A stretch of DNA of 20,631 nt. It comes from Pelargonium cotyledonis. Taxonomy: Eukaryota > Streptophyta > Magnoliopsida > Geraniales > Geraniaceae. The stretch lies in NCBI GenBank assembly GCA_036897625.1, contig JAYMTA010001321.1, positions 1-20,631 on the forward strand, in the 5' to 3' direction. The notes beneath the pieces are model-generated. The model worked only from the letters and a program-made list of their open reading frames with translations, was not told the DNA's origin and searched no databases. This document shows, piece after piece, positions 8,581-18,131 of the stretch. The position numbers and the translations under genes were made by a program. The number at the start of each line of letters is the position of its first letter. Within the stretch, counting starts at the first letter, position 1.

Positions 8581-9438
8581 GGAGATAGCCTACTTTTTAG
8601 CTTCAGAGGTATTCTACTCCATCCCTTCTAGGGATAGGTAGTTCGACATGGTTTTGTGCTCAACCCCACGCCAACCTTGACATGAGTTATGTTGCATGCC
8701 AAGTAGAGATAGCATACTCCTTGCTCAGGAGGTATTATACTCAATCCTTTCTCAGGATAAATGGTTCGACATGGTTTATGCTCAATCACACACCAACCTT
8801 GTCATAAGTAGTGGTGTATGGTAAGTGGAGATAGCCTACTCCTTGATCAGGAGGTAGTCTACTCCATCCTTTCTCAGGATAAGTGGTTTGTCGTGGTTTA
8901 TGCTCAATCACATGCCAACCTTGGAATGAGTTGTGTTGCATGCCAAATGGAGAGAGTCTACTTATTTTTGAGGAGGTAATCTACTTCATCCTTTCTCAAA
9001 ATAGTTGGTTCGACTTGGTTTATACTCAATCACATGCCAACCTTGGTATGAGTTTTGTTGCATACCAAGTTGAGATATTCTACTCCTTGCTCAGGATGTA
9101 GTCTACTCTATCCTTTCTCAAGATAGATGGTTCAACTTGGTTTAAGCTCAATCACACGCCAACCTTAGCATGAGTTATGTTGCATGCCAAATGGAGATAG
9201 CCCACTCCTTACTCAGGAGGTAGTCTACTACATCCTTTCTTAGGATAGGTGTTTCAATATTGTTTATGCTCAATTTCACGCCAACCTTGGCATGAGTTTT
9301 GTTGTGTACCAAGTGGATATAGTCTACTCCTTGCTGAGGAGGTAGTCTGTTTCATCCTTTCTTAGGATAGGTGGTTCAACGTGGTTTTATACTTAATTGC
9401 ACGCCAACCTTGATCCGTTGGAGAATCACTTGTTGTTT
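8581..9438. repeat. 122-base tandem array, seven copies
   Basis: Units start at GGAGATAG-like sites at 8581, 8705, 8827, 8949, 9071, 9193 and 9315, and the next equivalent site is at 9439. Spacings are 124, 122, 122, 122, 122, 122 and 124. Each unit carries GAGGTAGTCTACTCCATCC, TTTCTCAGGATAG, a GGTTCGACATGG block, GCTCAATCACACGCCAACC and CATGAGTTNTGTTGCATGCC, with scattered substitutions. A CTTGATCC...GGA phrase occurs just before the array (about 8560) and again at its end (about 9409), so the array sits between two copies of a junction sequence. Confidence 0.9.
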
Positions 9439-9989
9439 GGAGATGCCTCTCCTATTTTACATAATGAATAAACTAAACTTCTTTCATTTCATTTGAAAGA
9501 TTTTTACAAGTGTTTGTTCCTTTGCCTCTACTAGGCTACATATTTCTTTTGTTTTTAACTTCTAATCATGTTTATTCTTTGTCTGATTTATCACCATCCC
9601 CTCCAATGATGGCAGAGGTGTCTTCAATCTCAATACTCTTGGCAAGGCATTGGGGAGTAGTTGAAGATGTAGTCTTGATGAGTTCTCTAGGAGGGAAGGG
9701 AGATGGACTATTGCTTGAACTGGAGGGGAGGTTGGTCTAGCCCCTCGTTTCTTTTATCTTCATAGCGAAGGGGATCGGCTCATGTGTTGCGCTCTTTGTC
9801 ATCTCGCAAGAGGGGCGTGGCCCTGTGGGCGAGGTCTTGGCCTTCATTATGGTCAAAGAGCGGAGAACTAGATCACTCTCCTTTCATTTCCCTTGGTCTT
9901 TCTTGACCAAGTTTTCCCACACCTTCCTTGGGCTTGTGAGGAGGATTATGATCCCATACTTGGGGAACTTGACCCTTTGATGAAGGCCT
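9439..9989 (-). other. Region between protease and tandem array
   Basis: Where reverse transcriptase would follow in a complete element, no frame on the minus strand shows reverse transcriptase, RNase H or integrase motifs, and stops are frequent. The sequence continues from the protease and is purine/pyrimidine-skewed, without an identifiable domain. Confidence 0.5.
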
Positions 9990-10350
9990 CTAGGCACTTT
10001 TTTCAAACTTGTCAATAAAGGGACGACCGAAGATGACATTTTAGTTTGAGGGGATGTTTATGAAAACAAATTTGCAAGTGTGAGTCTTTTGTTTGATCCC
10101 CTCTCCTAAGGTCACAAGTAGGAAGATTGTTCCATGGACGTTGGTGATGGCATCATTGAATCTCATCAACACACCCTTGTATTCATGGAGTGTGCTCTCT
10201 TTGAAACTAAGTTGTAATAGAGGATGTTCACTTGACTCCTATTGTCAACGAACACCTGATCGACGTGAGTGTTAAGAAAGCTAACGGAGATGACAAGAGG
10301 ATCCTTCCTCATATCATTTGGGGCTAACTCTGATTCATGAAAGAAAACAG
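9990..10350 (-). pseudogene. Ty3/gypsy aspartic protease remnant
   Basis: The minus strand reads HESELAPNDMRKDPLVISV, then HVDQVFVDNRSQVNILYYNL, then HGTIFLLVTL, then CKFVFINIPSN, a stop, and NVIFGRPFIDK. This follows the order of plant gypsy proteases: the active-site strand before NILY, a glycine-containing strand, and a final IFGRP strand. The catalytic aspartate codon (10244-10246) is kept, but the usual glycine-glycine-serine context is replaced by NRS, so activity is doubtful. One TAA interrupts the frame just before NVIFGRP (10020-10037). The enzyme would cut Gag. It lies directly after gag, probably as one polyprotein. Confidence 0.8.
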
Positions 10351-11607
10351 TCAGCCTTGCGAGTATTTGCTAGTCGAACACAAGGGATGTTCCTAACCTT
10401 CTCCATAGCAAAAATCTTTGAGCGGACTTAGGAGGTGGAGCATTTTTTCTCAATAATCATGTTGATTCTGTTGTCGCTATAAAAGGTAGCTTCATGGTTC
10501 ACCATTTTCTAAGAAGCTCCTCCCTAGTTTCTCCCATCATAAGTTTACTTTTGGCTAGCGTGGTTAAGCTCTACGTGAAACTAAGAGAGTCCTCATTTGT
10601 TTACGAGGCACTCAACTTTGTTGGAAAGGTAGAGACAATCTTTAATGTCATGCTCATGACACTTGTGGAGATCGCAATACTCGTAGGTGTTGAGGAGGCC
10701 ATTTGGGCCTTGAGGCACTGCACTTCCTCTAGTAGAATTAGGATAGAAGGGCTATCATCACGAATTATGGGAGGTTTATAAGATTCCCTTGCACATCTGT
10801 TGTGAGGAGGAAGGTCCCCACACCTATTGGTCCATTAGGGGAGATGACAGGGACTATCAACAGTTTCCTAGCTAGAGTAATCAAAGCCATCATAGCTCTC
10901 TTCGCGTCGAAAATGTAAAAGACTTTCATTACGGCGAAAGTGCTTAGAATAAGTAAAATCCCTTTCTAGTGGGTGGTTGATGTGACCACCACGAGCTTAG
11001 GCGTCACGATAACCATGGCTTTGGTGGCGCGTTGGTTTTACGCAGACATGAGGTACCTGCACTCATGTTGACCGGGCTAGAGCCGTCACATGAGAAGATG
11101 GAGGTGGATCTTGATGTGACCACCACGAGCTCAGGCGTCACGATAACCATGGCTTTGGTGGCGTGTTGGTTTCACGCAGACATGAGATGCCTCCACTCAT
11201 GTTGACCGGGCTAGAGCCGTTGCATGAGGAGATGGAGGTGGATCTTGAGCAAGAGACATTGCTAGAGCAACAAGGGTCACAGCAGCCTGAGACGCGTGCA
11301 TGACTTCACTAACATGATTAGTGAACACTCTCTTTCCATGAGTGGACATTTTCTAAGAGGTGAGAGTGTGGCACCTTGGGGGGGCTAGTGGGATTTGAAA
11401 GGCTCCTTTAGCCCTTGTTGTAGAGCTAGAGTTATTGCGCTCAAGGTGGTTGCACAAGTCAGGCAAGCCTTCGTTGAGCTCTTCTTGAATTTGCTCGCGA
11501 GTCTCTTCCACCTTACCAGTGTGAGGGTTGATGCAATCTCCCAACCGATCCTTGGCGAACAAGGTTGGAGTGGGACGCCTCACCCTTGAGGTGGTAGGGC
11601 TTGTCAA
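10351..11607 (-). pseudogene. Ty3/gypsy gag remnant
   Basis: The minus strand begins near 11607 with an N-terminal segment containing EETREQIQEELNEGLPDL. Near the C-terminus is YCDLHKCHEHDIKDC with following LSNKVECLV (10635-10676 and below), the Cys/His block of plant gypsy Gag proteins, where the usual context is a Cys and His pair, a second His, and a Cys before a leucine-rich helix. Stops occur right after that block and at other points, and a 134-base duplication (10979-11246) shifts the frame. Gag would form the particle that packages element RNA. The start lies about 115 bases after the primer site, as expected for a first ORF. Confidence 0.75.
10979..11246. repeat. 134-base tandem duplication within gag
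   Basis: GATGTGACCACCACGAGC at 10979 recurs at 11113, and the copies match almost throughout (GGCGTCACGATAACCATGG, TGTTGACCGGGCTAGAGCC, GATGGAGGTGGATCTT). 134 is not a multiple of three, so the second copy breaks the gag frame. Confidence 0.9.
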
Positions 11608-11720
11608 AGGGGCAGCGCACTCTCTTGCAAGGCTTGGGCCTCTACGAGAAGGAGGAGTTTCATGCCCAGTGCGGGCTCTCTTGTTCTAGAGAGGGTTCTT
11701 GTCAATTTCCACTTATGTTA

Positions 11721-11734
11721 GGACAATGGAACCA
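11721..11734 (-). promoter_or_regulatory. Primer binding site, probably tRNA-Glu
   Basis: The minus strand reads TGGTTCCATTGTC three bases after the LTR end at 11738. From memory, the complement of a plant tRNA-Glu 3' end starts TGGTTCCGTTGCC. The two differences are transitions at CpG or G positions. Beyond 13 bases the match stops. Confidence 0.5.
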
Positions 11735-11737
11735 AAA

Positions 11738-13228
11738 TGATGTGCCTGTTTTGACCTGTTCAGCCCAAACACACTAGGAGTGAATGTTGTTGTTGTTGTA
11801 GAGCTTCTTTCCACAAATTCTAAGGTATCTAATCTAAGAGTTCAATTGTCCAATCTTGAGTGCTTAGATATGTAGTAAGGGTCTTACTGTCTCAAATTCC
11901 AACTCCAAGCTATGATGCCTTCCAGCTTTGTAGATTTCTAGCTTGTGAGAAGAAAAACATACCAAAGGAACGAAGGCTTAGGGTGGTGTTAGCAGGACTC
12001 TGCCTCAGGCGTGAGAGTAAGTCGTCCTTGTATGGTAGACACGAGTTCTCTTAGAGCTCTTGAGAGAGATGGCAAGAGAGAAAAGTAAATGTGGAAAATG
12101 AAGTGAGATTATGATGTCTGGATACCGATCCCTTTCCCCTTTCCGGGAAGGGGTATTTCTAGGCTTCTTACAACCTTTCGCCGCATGTCGCGACATAATT
12201 GATTGATGAAGATGTATGACCCATCAAGACCCATTTGGCTTTTAAAGCCCAAATGGCCCACTTGTCCCATTGTCTACTGTTAGCCTATATATGGTGTTGG
12301 GCTCCTTCTTTCATTTGAATTTATTACTCTTATGTGGAGAAGAGGCAGACGTGTTCCGTAAGCATCTTGGGTGATGAATGGACTCACCAAGACCCTTTGT
12401 GAACTAGTGCCTTGTAAGGCATAGTGATGGGCACTTGGGAGTGTTGATTATGCTCTACCTAGAGGCTTGCTCTTAGTCAATAGGTTTGAGTGATGCGAGG
12501 GATCACCAAGACCCTTTATGATCTAATACCTCGCAAGGTATAGTCATGAGTATAGGGGAGTGATGAGGTTGTGAGAGCTCGTTGGTGATGTCTCAAGGAT
12601 GTTTAGGTAAGGTTGGAGCCTTGTTTCAGCCTTATAGGAGTGTATGGAGTCATGGGATAACATATGGGGTCAAAGGGGGTTGACCGTTGAGCGCCAAGAC
12701 ATGAAAACATGTTAGTTGAGGCTGGGACAGATAGATGCCATGACAACAAAGCTTATTGCTGCAGAAATTTATCATGACGTCGCGACATCCATACTTAATG
12801 CCTCAACATTCAAGGTGCAAGCAACTTTGTCCATATGTGAGATGAACTTTATGTCCGTACAAGTAAGGTCTTCACGTCTATAAGCAAGAGGGTCATCAAT
12901 GCCACGACATTTGGGTAAGATGTCTTGGCAAGAGAGGCCTTTGGTTATTTTTTGTCCGTACGCGCTAGAGGGTCACGCCCGTATGCGAGAGGGTTGGAGG
13001 CCGCCACATAGAGGTAAGATGATGCAAAATCCATGCATAATGTTGCGACATTGAGGTTTGTTGCCTCCCAAGACTTTGTTTCAAGACCTATTTTGAGGTG
13101 TCTTGACCATTGATTATTTTTAATCCCTTTAAGGCTTCTCTAGTCTCTCTTTAAATGTTTTGTATCCTTCTTGGAGGCCTTGTCATGTCAATGGAACTCT
13201 TTGAGGCATTTATCCTATCTTGAATTGT
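11738..13228 (-). repeat. 5' LTR (right copy), truncated
   Basis: Direct-repeat partner of the left LTR. Its inner end begins TGATGTGCCTGTTTTGACC, next to the primer site; the same terminal sequence appears at 20507, which supports this boundary. Similarity to the left LTR runs from about 11943 to 13228, and stops there although the left copy continues about 220 bases further, so the upstream end of this LTR is lost at the junction with the Athila-like gag. It retains the 119-base internal duplication and degraded palindromes. Confidence 0.7.
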
Positions 13229-14990
13229 GGTCAACCTTTAGGTTAACCGTGTCACGTGGAAGAGTGCCACGTTGCCTCTCACTCAGCTCCTTAGCCAACT
13301 TGTTCATTTGAGTCTCAAGCTTCCTAACTACTATTTCCATATTTCTTTGGAAAGCTTGCAACTCATTAAGAAAAACCCTAGAGTCATCTCTCTCCTTAAT
13401 GAAATTCCTCATTAAGTCCCCAAAAGACTAACTTTGTTGTTAAGGTGGATGACTTTATTGCTGGTGTCTACGATCATTCTTCAGAATCTATACTTTTCCT
13501 TGGAAACTAGGGGCCCACACATCATGTTGATTTTTCTTTGTTGTATCTGATTACTTTAGTTCTCATAGCTCAAATTTGGATGAAATCTCCATATGGGATT
13601 ATAGGTATTTTTGTAGGGGTGGAACTCCTTCTTTCTGTTTCCAACATAGTTAATTGAAGTTGTGGATTGAGAGCACTTTACATATTCATGTCCTCCTACA
13701 CAGATCCTACAAAATGAAGAATCGAGATCCACAACCCATCTGTGTACTGTATTCACCTATGTTACTGGATTTAACAACTTCTTTTGATTTCTTAAAATAG
13801 TCTCAAGCTTCTCAGCTATAATATTCATGGTTGTTTCATCACAATTGCTTCCAGATGAAGTACCACTTTTTAATGGTCCTATTATGAGCAACTTGTTCAA
13901 TGAGGAATTTGACCTTATCAAAGGTCCAAGATAATAAAGATCATTTAGGAAATGAATTGGCGGTGTTTTGGCATGTAGGATTCAAGCCATAGTATAAAGC
14001 TTCAACCTACTCCTAAAAAATATCATAATTTAGACACCTTTATAGCATTCATGTGAAACATTCCCACGCTTCATATAATGATTCACCCATATGTTACTGA
14101 AAACATGAGATATTTTGGATCATCTTCTTTTGATGTATAGAGAAGAACTTATCCAGAAACTTTTGTTCTAGACTAGCCCAAGTAGAAACATCAAGTGTTA
14201 GAGACTGATACCAAGCTAAAACTTAATCTATTAAAGAGTAAGGAAATAGATTTCGTGCCACTCCATCTCATGACATCCATAACTTTTCACATTTCTAATT
14301 ATTCTCATATACTTGATCACATGAAAATTGAGTCTTCTAAGTCATTACCCTTGAACTAACCAATTGTACAAAGTTCTTGGATCATGATGGGATTCCGCTC
14401 AAAGTTCCTTTATTACATTGGGGCTTTTGGTACCTAATCCACGAACACATGCTCTCTTGGCTGTCTAGTTGCTTCTTAATTCATCTGAGGTGGGAAAAAT
14501 ATTGAAAGTTATCTCCCACATTATTATTAAAATTTTCATGTTGTTGCCCATGTTGTGGAGGTAATCTTTGTTGAAATAATGGGTTCTCTAGAAACCAAAC
14601 CCTCTGTTGACCATTTTAATTCATCCCATTGGCAACATTATGTTGCTACTATAAAAGTGTTGGAGCATCTCTTTGAGCTTGTTGCTGCCTTTGCTACTAA
14701 GTCCTTGCATTTTGTTGCGGCTACCACTGTAAAGATTCTTGTTGTAATGTCTATTCGATTGTGACATTAGCAGTCTTAGTAAGAGGAGTTTGCTCTCTCA
14801 GATTTCTGGATGGTGTTAGCTCCACCCACGTAAGTTCATCTTGAGCAAGTGGATTAATGATAACCCTTGAAGGTAAAGCAACATCCACATCTTCCCCATT
14901 GATACCAGATGTGCCATCATTACTATGTGAAACTCCCACCAGGAGATTATTGTTCCCAATACCCGCTCTACTAGGCGTTCCCATACTCAT
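13229..14990 (-). pseudogene. Athila-type gag remnant
   Basis: The minus strand shows Athila-type Gag blocks in order. TWASLEQKFLDKFF (14142-14183) and GESLYEAWE (14061-14089) belong to the central Gag domain, and ALYYGLNPT (about 13979-14008) closes it. CRICVGGHEYVKC with INYVGN and NTYNPIWRFHPNLSYEN (13559-13720) is the Cys/His motif and following signature of this lineage. LETQMNKLAKELSERQRGTL (13215-13412) is the C-terminal coiled coil. Many stops and frame changes separate these blocks. The N-terminus may start at 14990, but that start is not secure. Gag would form the virus-like particle of the element. The identification is strong because the blocks are collinear and specific. Confidence 0.85.
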
Positions 14991-15182
14991 CTAAATGCCT
15001 TTACCCAACTGAATTGCTCGTCTCCTATCACATAATGATTTTTCGCGCTCTTGATCAACATCATTTGTCAAAACACCATGATGAGTACTTGATATATACC
15101 AAGTATAGAACCTGTACCTGAAATACTAATAATAACTAAAAACATGATTAGTCTATAAAAATCCCTAGCTACCAACACCGAG

Positions 15183-15200
15183 TCCCCGCTAGCAGCGCTA
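15183..15200 (-). promoter_or_regulatory. Decayed Athila primer binding site
   Basis: The minus strand reads TAGCGCTGCTAGCGGGGA, matching 13 of 18 positions of TGGCGCCGTTGCCGGGGA, the tRNA-Asp-type primer site known from Athila elements. It is followed by ACTCGGTGTTGGTAGC. Its place upstream of gag fits. Confidence 0.6.
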
Positions 15201-15204
15201 AAAG

Positions 15205-15420
15205 CACTACAAGAATCTTGCCAAATTGCGACATCTAAAACTTGGGAAGTCACACGTGCCATGTCTCTAATTTAAATTTACAACATCATTGCGATAACAT
15301 GGAATTCGCAAATTTTTTGACTCAGCGTTTGCGACGTCTATATCATGGAAACGACTTCACAATATTTTTGCAACGTCCACATCATCGCAACGACATCGCG
15401 AACCACTTAAAAAATGCAAA
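15205..15420 (+). mobile_element. CACTA (En/Spm-like) transposon end
   Basis: CACTACAAGAATC is the terminal inverted-repeat motif of plant CACTA elements. The following 200 bases are rich in degenerate TTGCGAC, GCGACGTC, GAAACGAC and GCAACG motifs in both orientations, as in CACTA subterminal regions. The other end (TTCTTGTAGTG on the plus strand) was not found before 20631, so the element is truncated, diverged, or runs past the window. No transposase was recognised. Confidence 0.55.
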
Positions 15421-15835
15421 ATATGTTTCCTTCCCTCCCATTCCCGACCTATACCCCTCTTCCTTCCAATTCTATTTACGTTCTAACCCTAACCCTATCA
15501 TCTTCACTCCTTCTTCTCTCCTTTCCCTCTCCTCTCTTCTTGATTAGACATCCTCCTCTTGCGGTCGTCATCCTCTGAACAGCGACGTCCCACACTGACA
15601 CTCATCTAAACGTACTGAGAAAACCGTCCCACACCGACAATGCGTATAGTCCTGTCTGGCTCAATGTTCAACACCTTCTACTTGCCCCGTCGTGCACCTC
15701 CCTCGTTTCACCGACACCGTCGTGCGCCTCGTGCTTCCACCGGTGCGCATGGTCCATATTCTCTTATTCTTGAAAAAGGTGTATGTTTTTTCTACTTTTC
15801 AATTCACTGCCTTCTTGAACCCATCATCAGATAGT
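15421..15835 (+). other. CT-rich leader-like stretch with telo-box
   Basis: Strongly pyrimidine-rich from 15429 to 15545, with AACCCTAACCCT at 15485-15496 (a telo-box-like promoter element in plants), then a CpG-rich portion repeating GTCCCACACCGAC and CGTCGTGC phrases, then a T-rich stretch. This resembles a promoter, 5' leader and first-intron layout, possibly of a gene fragment inside the CACTA element. No protein match is recognised. Confidence 0.3.
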
Positions 15836-16479
15836 GGTCAAAGAAAAGTTTCTCTCTAATTTTACTTTATAAGTATAATCTAGATGATTAGTATCTTCGT
15901 ATGCAGAATTTTTTTTAGAATAATTCTTTTTTCTTTTCTTTTTTTGCAACCGAGTTATTGGAGAAGTTTTTGGGTTTGGCCTGTAGCATTTTGGTTCCAT
16001 CATTTCTTCTTCTTCTTTTGTCTCTTTTCTAAATTAGTACTATAAATGTTTAGAGTTTTTATTTTGATTATGGAATCAAGTTTATCGTTTTTTCATAGTT
16101 GATTTGGAGTTGGTCATTATTATTTTATTTTGGTTGCTTTGATCTTATAATTGAGTACAAAGTAGGATTAATTTTTTTACTCTTGAAATATTGTTTTTCA
16201 TATTTATTTATGATGTACCCATTTTAATGATTTCTCAAATTGTCATATCTTATTTGCACGGAAAGAGTGGCCTAGAGGAGCATAGACATATCCGAACTAG
16301 GGAGAGAGCAGGAGAGGAGATGTGGATGCATGGTGGAGGCTAGCCCATGGTTTTGTTCCGTTTTCTTCTAGACACATGATTGAATACGGTCAGTCAGGAA
16401 CCCTCATTCCTTTCGTGGAGTACGGATTCCTCATCATTCGGTGAAAAAACGTAATTATGCATTTAATGGGGTTTGAATA
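15836..16479. other. Unassigned T-rich stretch
   Basis: No feature recognised. Composition is intron-like up to about 16250, then more balanced. Confidence 0.4.
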
Positions 16480-16663
16480 ATAGACCTCTGTGTTATAGTG
16501 AGGCTTATTTTATTACTTTAGCTCGAGTTTCTTCGTGTCAATTATGTTTGTGTTTTATGTAAGTGCAAACCATAGACCTCTGTGTTATAGTCAGGCCCAT
16601 TATATTACTGTAGCTCGAGTTTATTCGTGTCAATTATGTTTTCACTGTGTTTTATGTAAGTGC
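16480..16663. repeat. 92-base tandem duplication
   Basis: ATAGACCTCTGTGTTATAG at 16480 recurs at 16572. Both copies continue through ATTACT, TAGCTCGAGTTT, TTCGTGTCAATTATGTTT and GTGTTTTATGTAAGTGC. The second is a few bases longer. Confidence 0.85.
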
Positions 16664-17533
16664 TACCCGTTTTCCTGACCCGAATTTTATTTCATTGCCG
16701 ACTTGATCATGACCAAGATTGACATTACTCTTGACTTGAGTGTGCCAATGTGCGTGGTTGATAACCCAATTTGGCATTCCATGTGTCACCTTGTTATTAG
16801 TCTTTTGTGTGTGTGCATAATCACATATACAACAATAGTCTTGTCCTTAAATGTTCAATAAACCCTTATATGTAGAATTAGCATACTCTTAACCTAATAT
16901 TCCAAATCAAAGGGACATAAATATTTCAAATCTAATTAGTTAAGTTATTATTCAATCAAAACTTCACATTTAAGAATGGAGACGTCTAAATTAATTATTC
17001 ATAAATTAATTGTTACTTGCAAATCATGTCTGTATTTGAGAGCCTAGCAATCAAAGGAATATTATGGTAGGTTTGGACCACTACTAAAACTAGGCACACG
17101 TTATAAATTTGGTAATTATTAAGTTATAAAATTTCAATGAAGCATTGAAATATTATGATGTCCATTTGATGGATGGAGTTTCATGCACAGTCGTGTGGAT
17201 AATGCTTGCCAAATTTTGTAAGAAAATTCAACTTTACGAGACTTTAGAATTTGACGATGGAGATGTATTGAATTGACCCTTCAATTAATCAACTTCTTTT
17301 GAGTGAAGAAGAAGAAGAAAAAGATTATGGACTGATTTCTTACAATCATGAGTTGCAAAAATAATATATAATGACTTTGGATTAAGGTAGACAAAAATTT
17401 GTAATAATTTTTTATTTAAATTTGTTCATTGCAGGAGTTAAGTTAAAAAATTTATTTAAATTTTTCTAATTCAACTCGAATAAAAACTTATTATATTTAG
17501 ATTAATTTTTTAGTAAGTATTTAATGCATGTAA
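16664..17533. other. Unassigned AT-rich stretch
   Basis: No coding or element signature recognised. A short GAAGAAGAAGAAGAAAA run lies near 17305. Confidence 0.5.
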
Positions 17534-18131
17534 GTGTACATCATTTTTACACCATCAGTGCATCATATTGTGTCACCTCATTAATACAAATATAAAATTT
17601 AATGAAGATTTTTTTTCATAAATAAATTTTACAAATATTTTTCTATAAAAAAACAGTTGACAAATATTTTTAGTAGTTCCTATTATTTACCGTATAATAA
17701 TAAATAAATTATATCATAAATCCTAAAAAATACATGAAATAATTGGATTCGTACGGGTGCTCTCCGCCCACAAATTCATAAGAGCTGGTATGAGTGTTAA
17801 TTCGTGACGTATTATACAAAATAGTTGGATCCGAACGGGTGCATTAGTTAGGGCAAATATGAGTGTTAATGCGTGATGTGTTACACAAAAGATTTAAATC
17901 CCGACGGGCGCTCCGCACCCACAAATTCATTAGGACGGGTGACGTGTCACGGTCTAATAGGTTCATTATTATAATTATTAAGATAAATACAAAAAAGAAT
18001 ATTATTAATTTTATTAGATAATTATCAATTTTAAAACAATTATTTATTGATAACTCCTTCATGTTGTTTTGAGCTATTATATGATGAAGTGTCATGATAT
18101 GATGCACTGATGGTGTATAACTCTAGTACAC
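17534..18131. mobile_element. 598-base MITE with long inverted repeats
   Basis: Ends begin GTGTAC. After nine unmatched bases on each side there is a perfect 20-base inverted repeat, ACACCATCAGTGCATCATAT at 17549-17568 against 18097-18116. Weaker pairing continues inward for roughly 20 bases (TGTGTCACCTCATTA against TGACACTTCATCATA). No transposase fits inside, so it is a non-autonomous MITE, possibly Mutator-related. No target duplication was recognised. It holds three degenerate repeats of a GACGGGTGCTCCGC-type unit. Confidence 0.7.
17744..17960. repeat. Three degenerate repeats inside the MITE
   Basis: Units begin near 17744, 17823 and 17890 with GGATTCGTACGGGTGC, GGATCCGAACGGGTGC and AAATCCCGACGGGCGC. 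Units 1 and 3 continue with CACAAATTCAT, and units 1 and 2 with TATGAGTGTTAAT, CGTGA and ACACAAAA-like ends. Confidence 0.65.

Larger units (their letters stand above)
5868..13228 (-). mobile_element. Non-autonomous Ty3/gypsy-like gag-protease LTR retrotransposon
   Basis: Long direct repeats (about 6094-7372 and 11943-13228) flank an internal region that reads as gag then protease on the minus strand. In element order: truncated 5' LTR, probable tRNA-Glu primer site (11721-11734), gag, protease, a non-coding region with several tandem arrays, a purine tract (7600-7612), and the 3' LTR. The interval between protease and purine tract shows no reverse transcriptase, RNase H or integrase motif, so replication would need enzymes from a partner element. 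Legume Ogre elements also carry tandem repeats in untranslated regions, but no specific relationship is claimed. The left boundary is uncertain (5868 or about 6094). The two LTRs differ at 8 of about 65 positions plus a three-base indel in the part I aligned (6119-6186 against 11971-12041), so insertion is not recent. Confidence 0.75.
13229..15204 (-). mobile_element. Athila-like Ty3/gypsy 5' fragment
   Basis: A decayed primer site (15183-15200), a leader, and a gag on the minus strand are all that remain. Gag ends abruptly at 13228 against the other element's LTR, and the LTR expected beyond 15200 is missing, with a CACTA end in its place. Protease and polymerase are absent. Confidence 0.75.

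Noticed and set aside
8883..9101. Plus-strand 72-codon open frame
   Set aside because: It is a reading of the 122-base tandem array; repetition of its peptide follows from the DNA repeats.
6500..9440. Direct repeats as a CRISPR array
   Set aside because: Repeat units are 47 to 124 bases, adjacent without unique spacers, and lie in a plant retrotransposon.
10494..10781. Plus-strand 95-codon open frame
   Set aside because: It is antisense to the gag Cys/His block, which matches a known family.
17844..18107. Minus-strand 87-codon open frame with a hydrophobic run
   Set aside because: It overlaps the MITE inverted repeat and its AT-rich interior; the hydrophobic stretch follows from the base composition.
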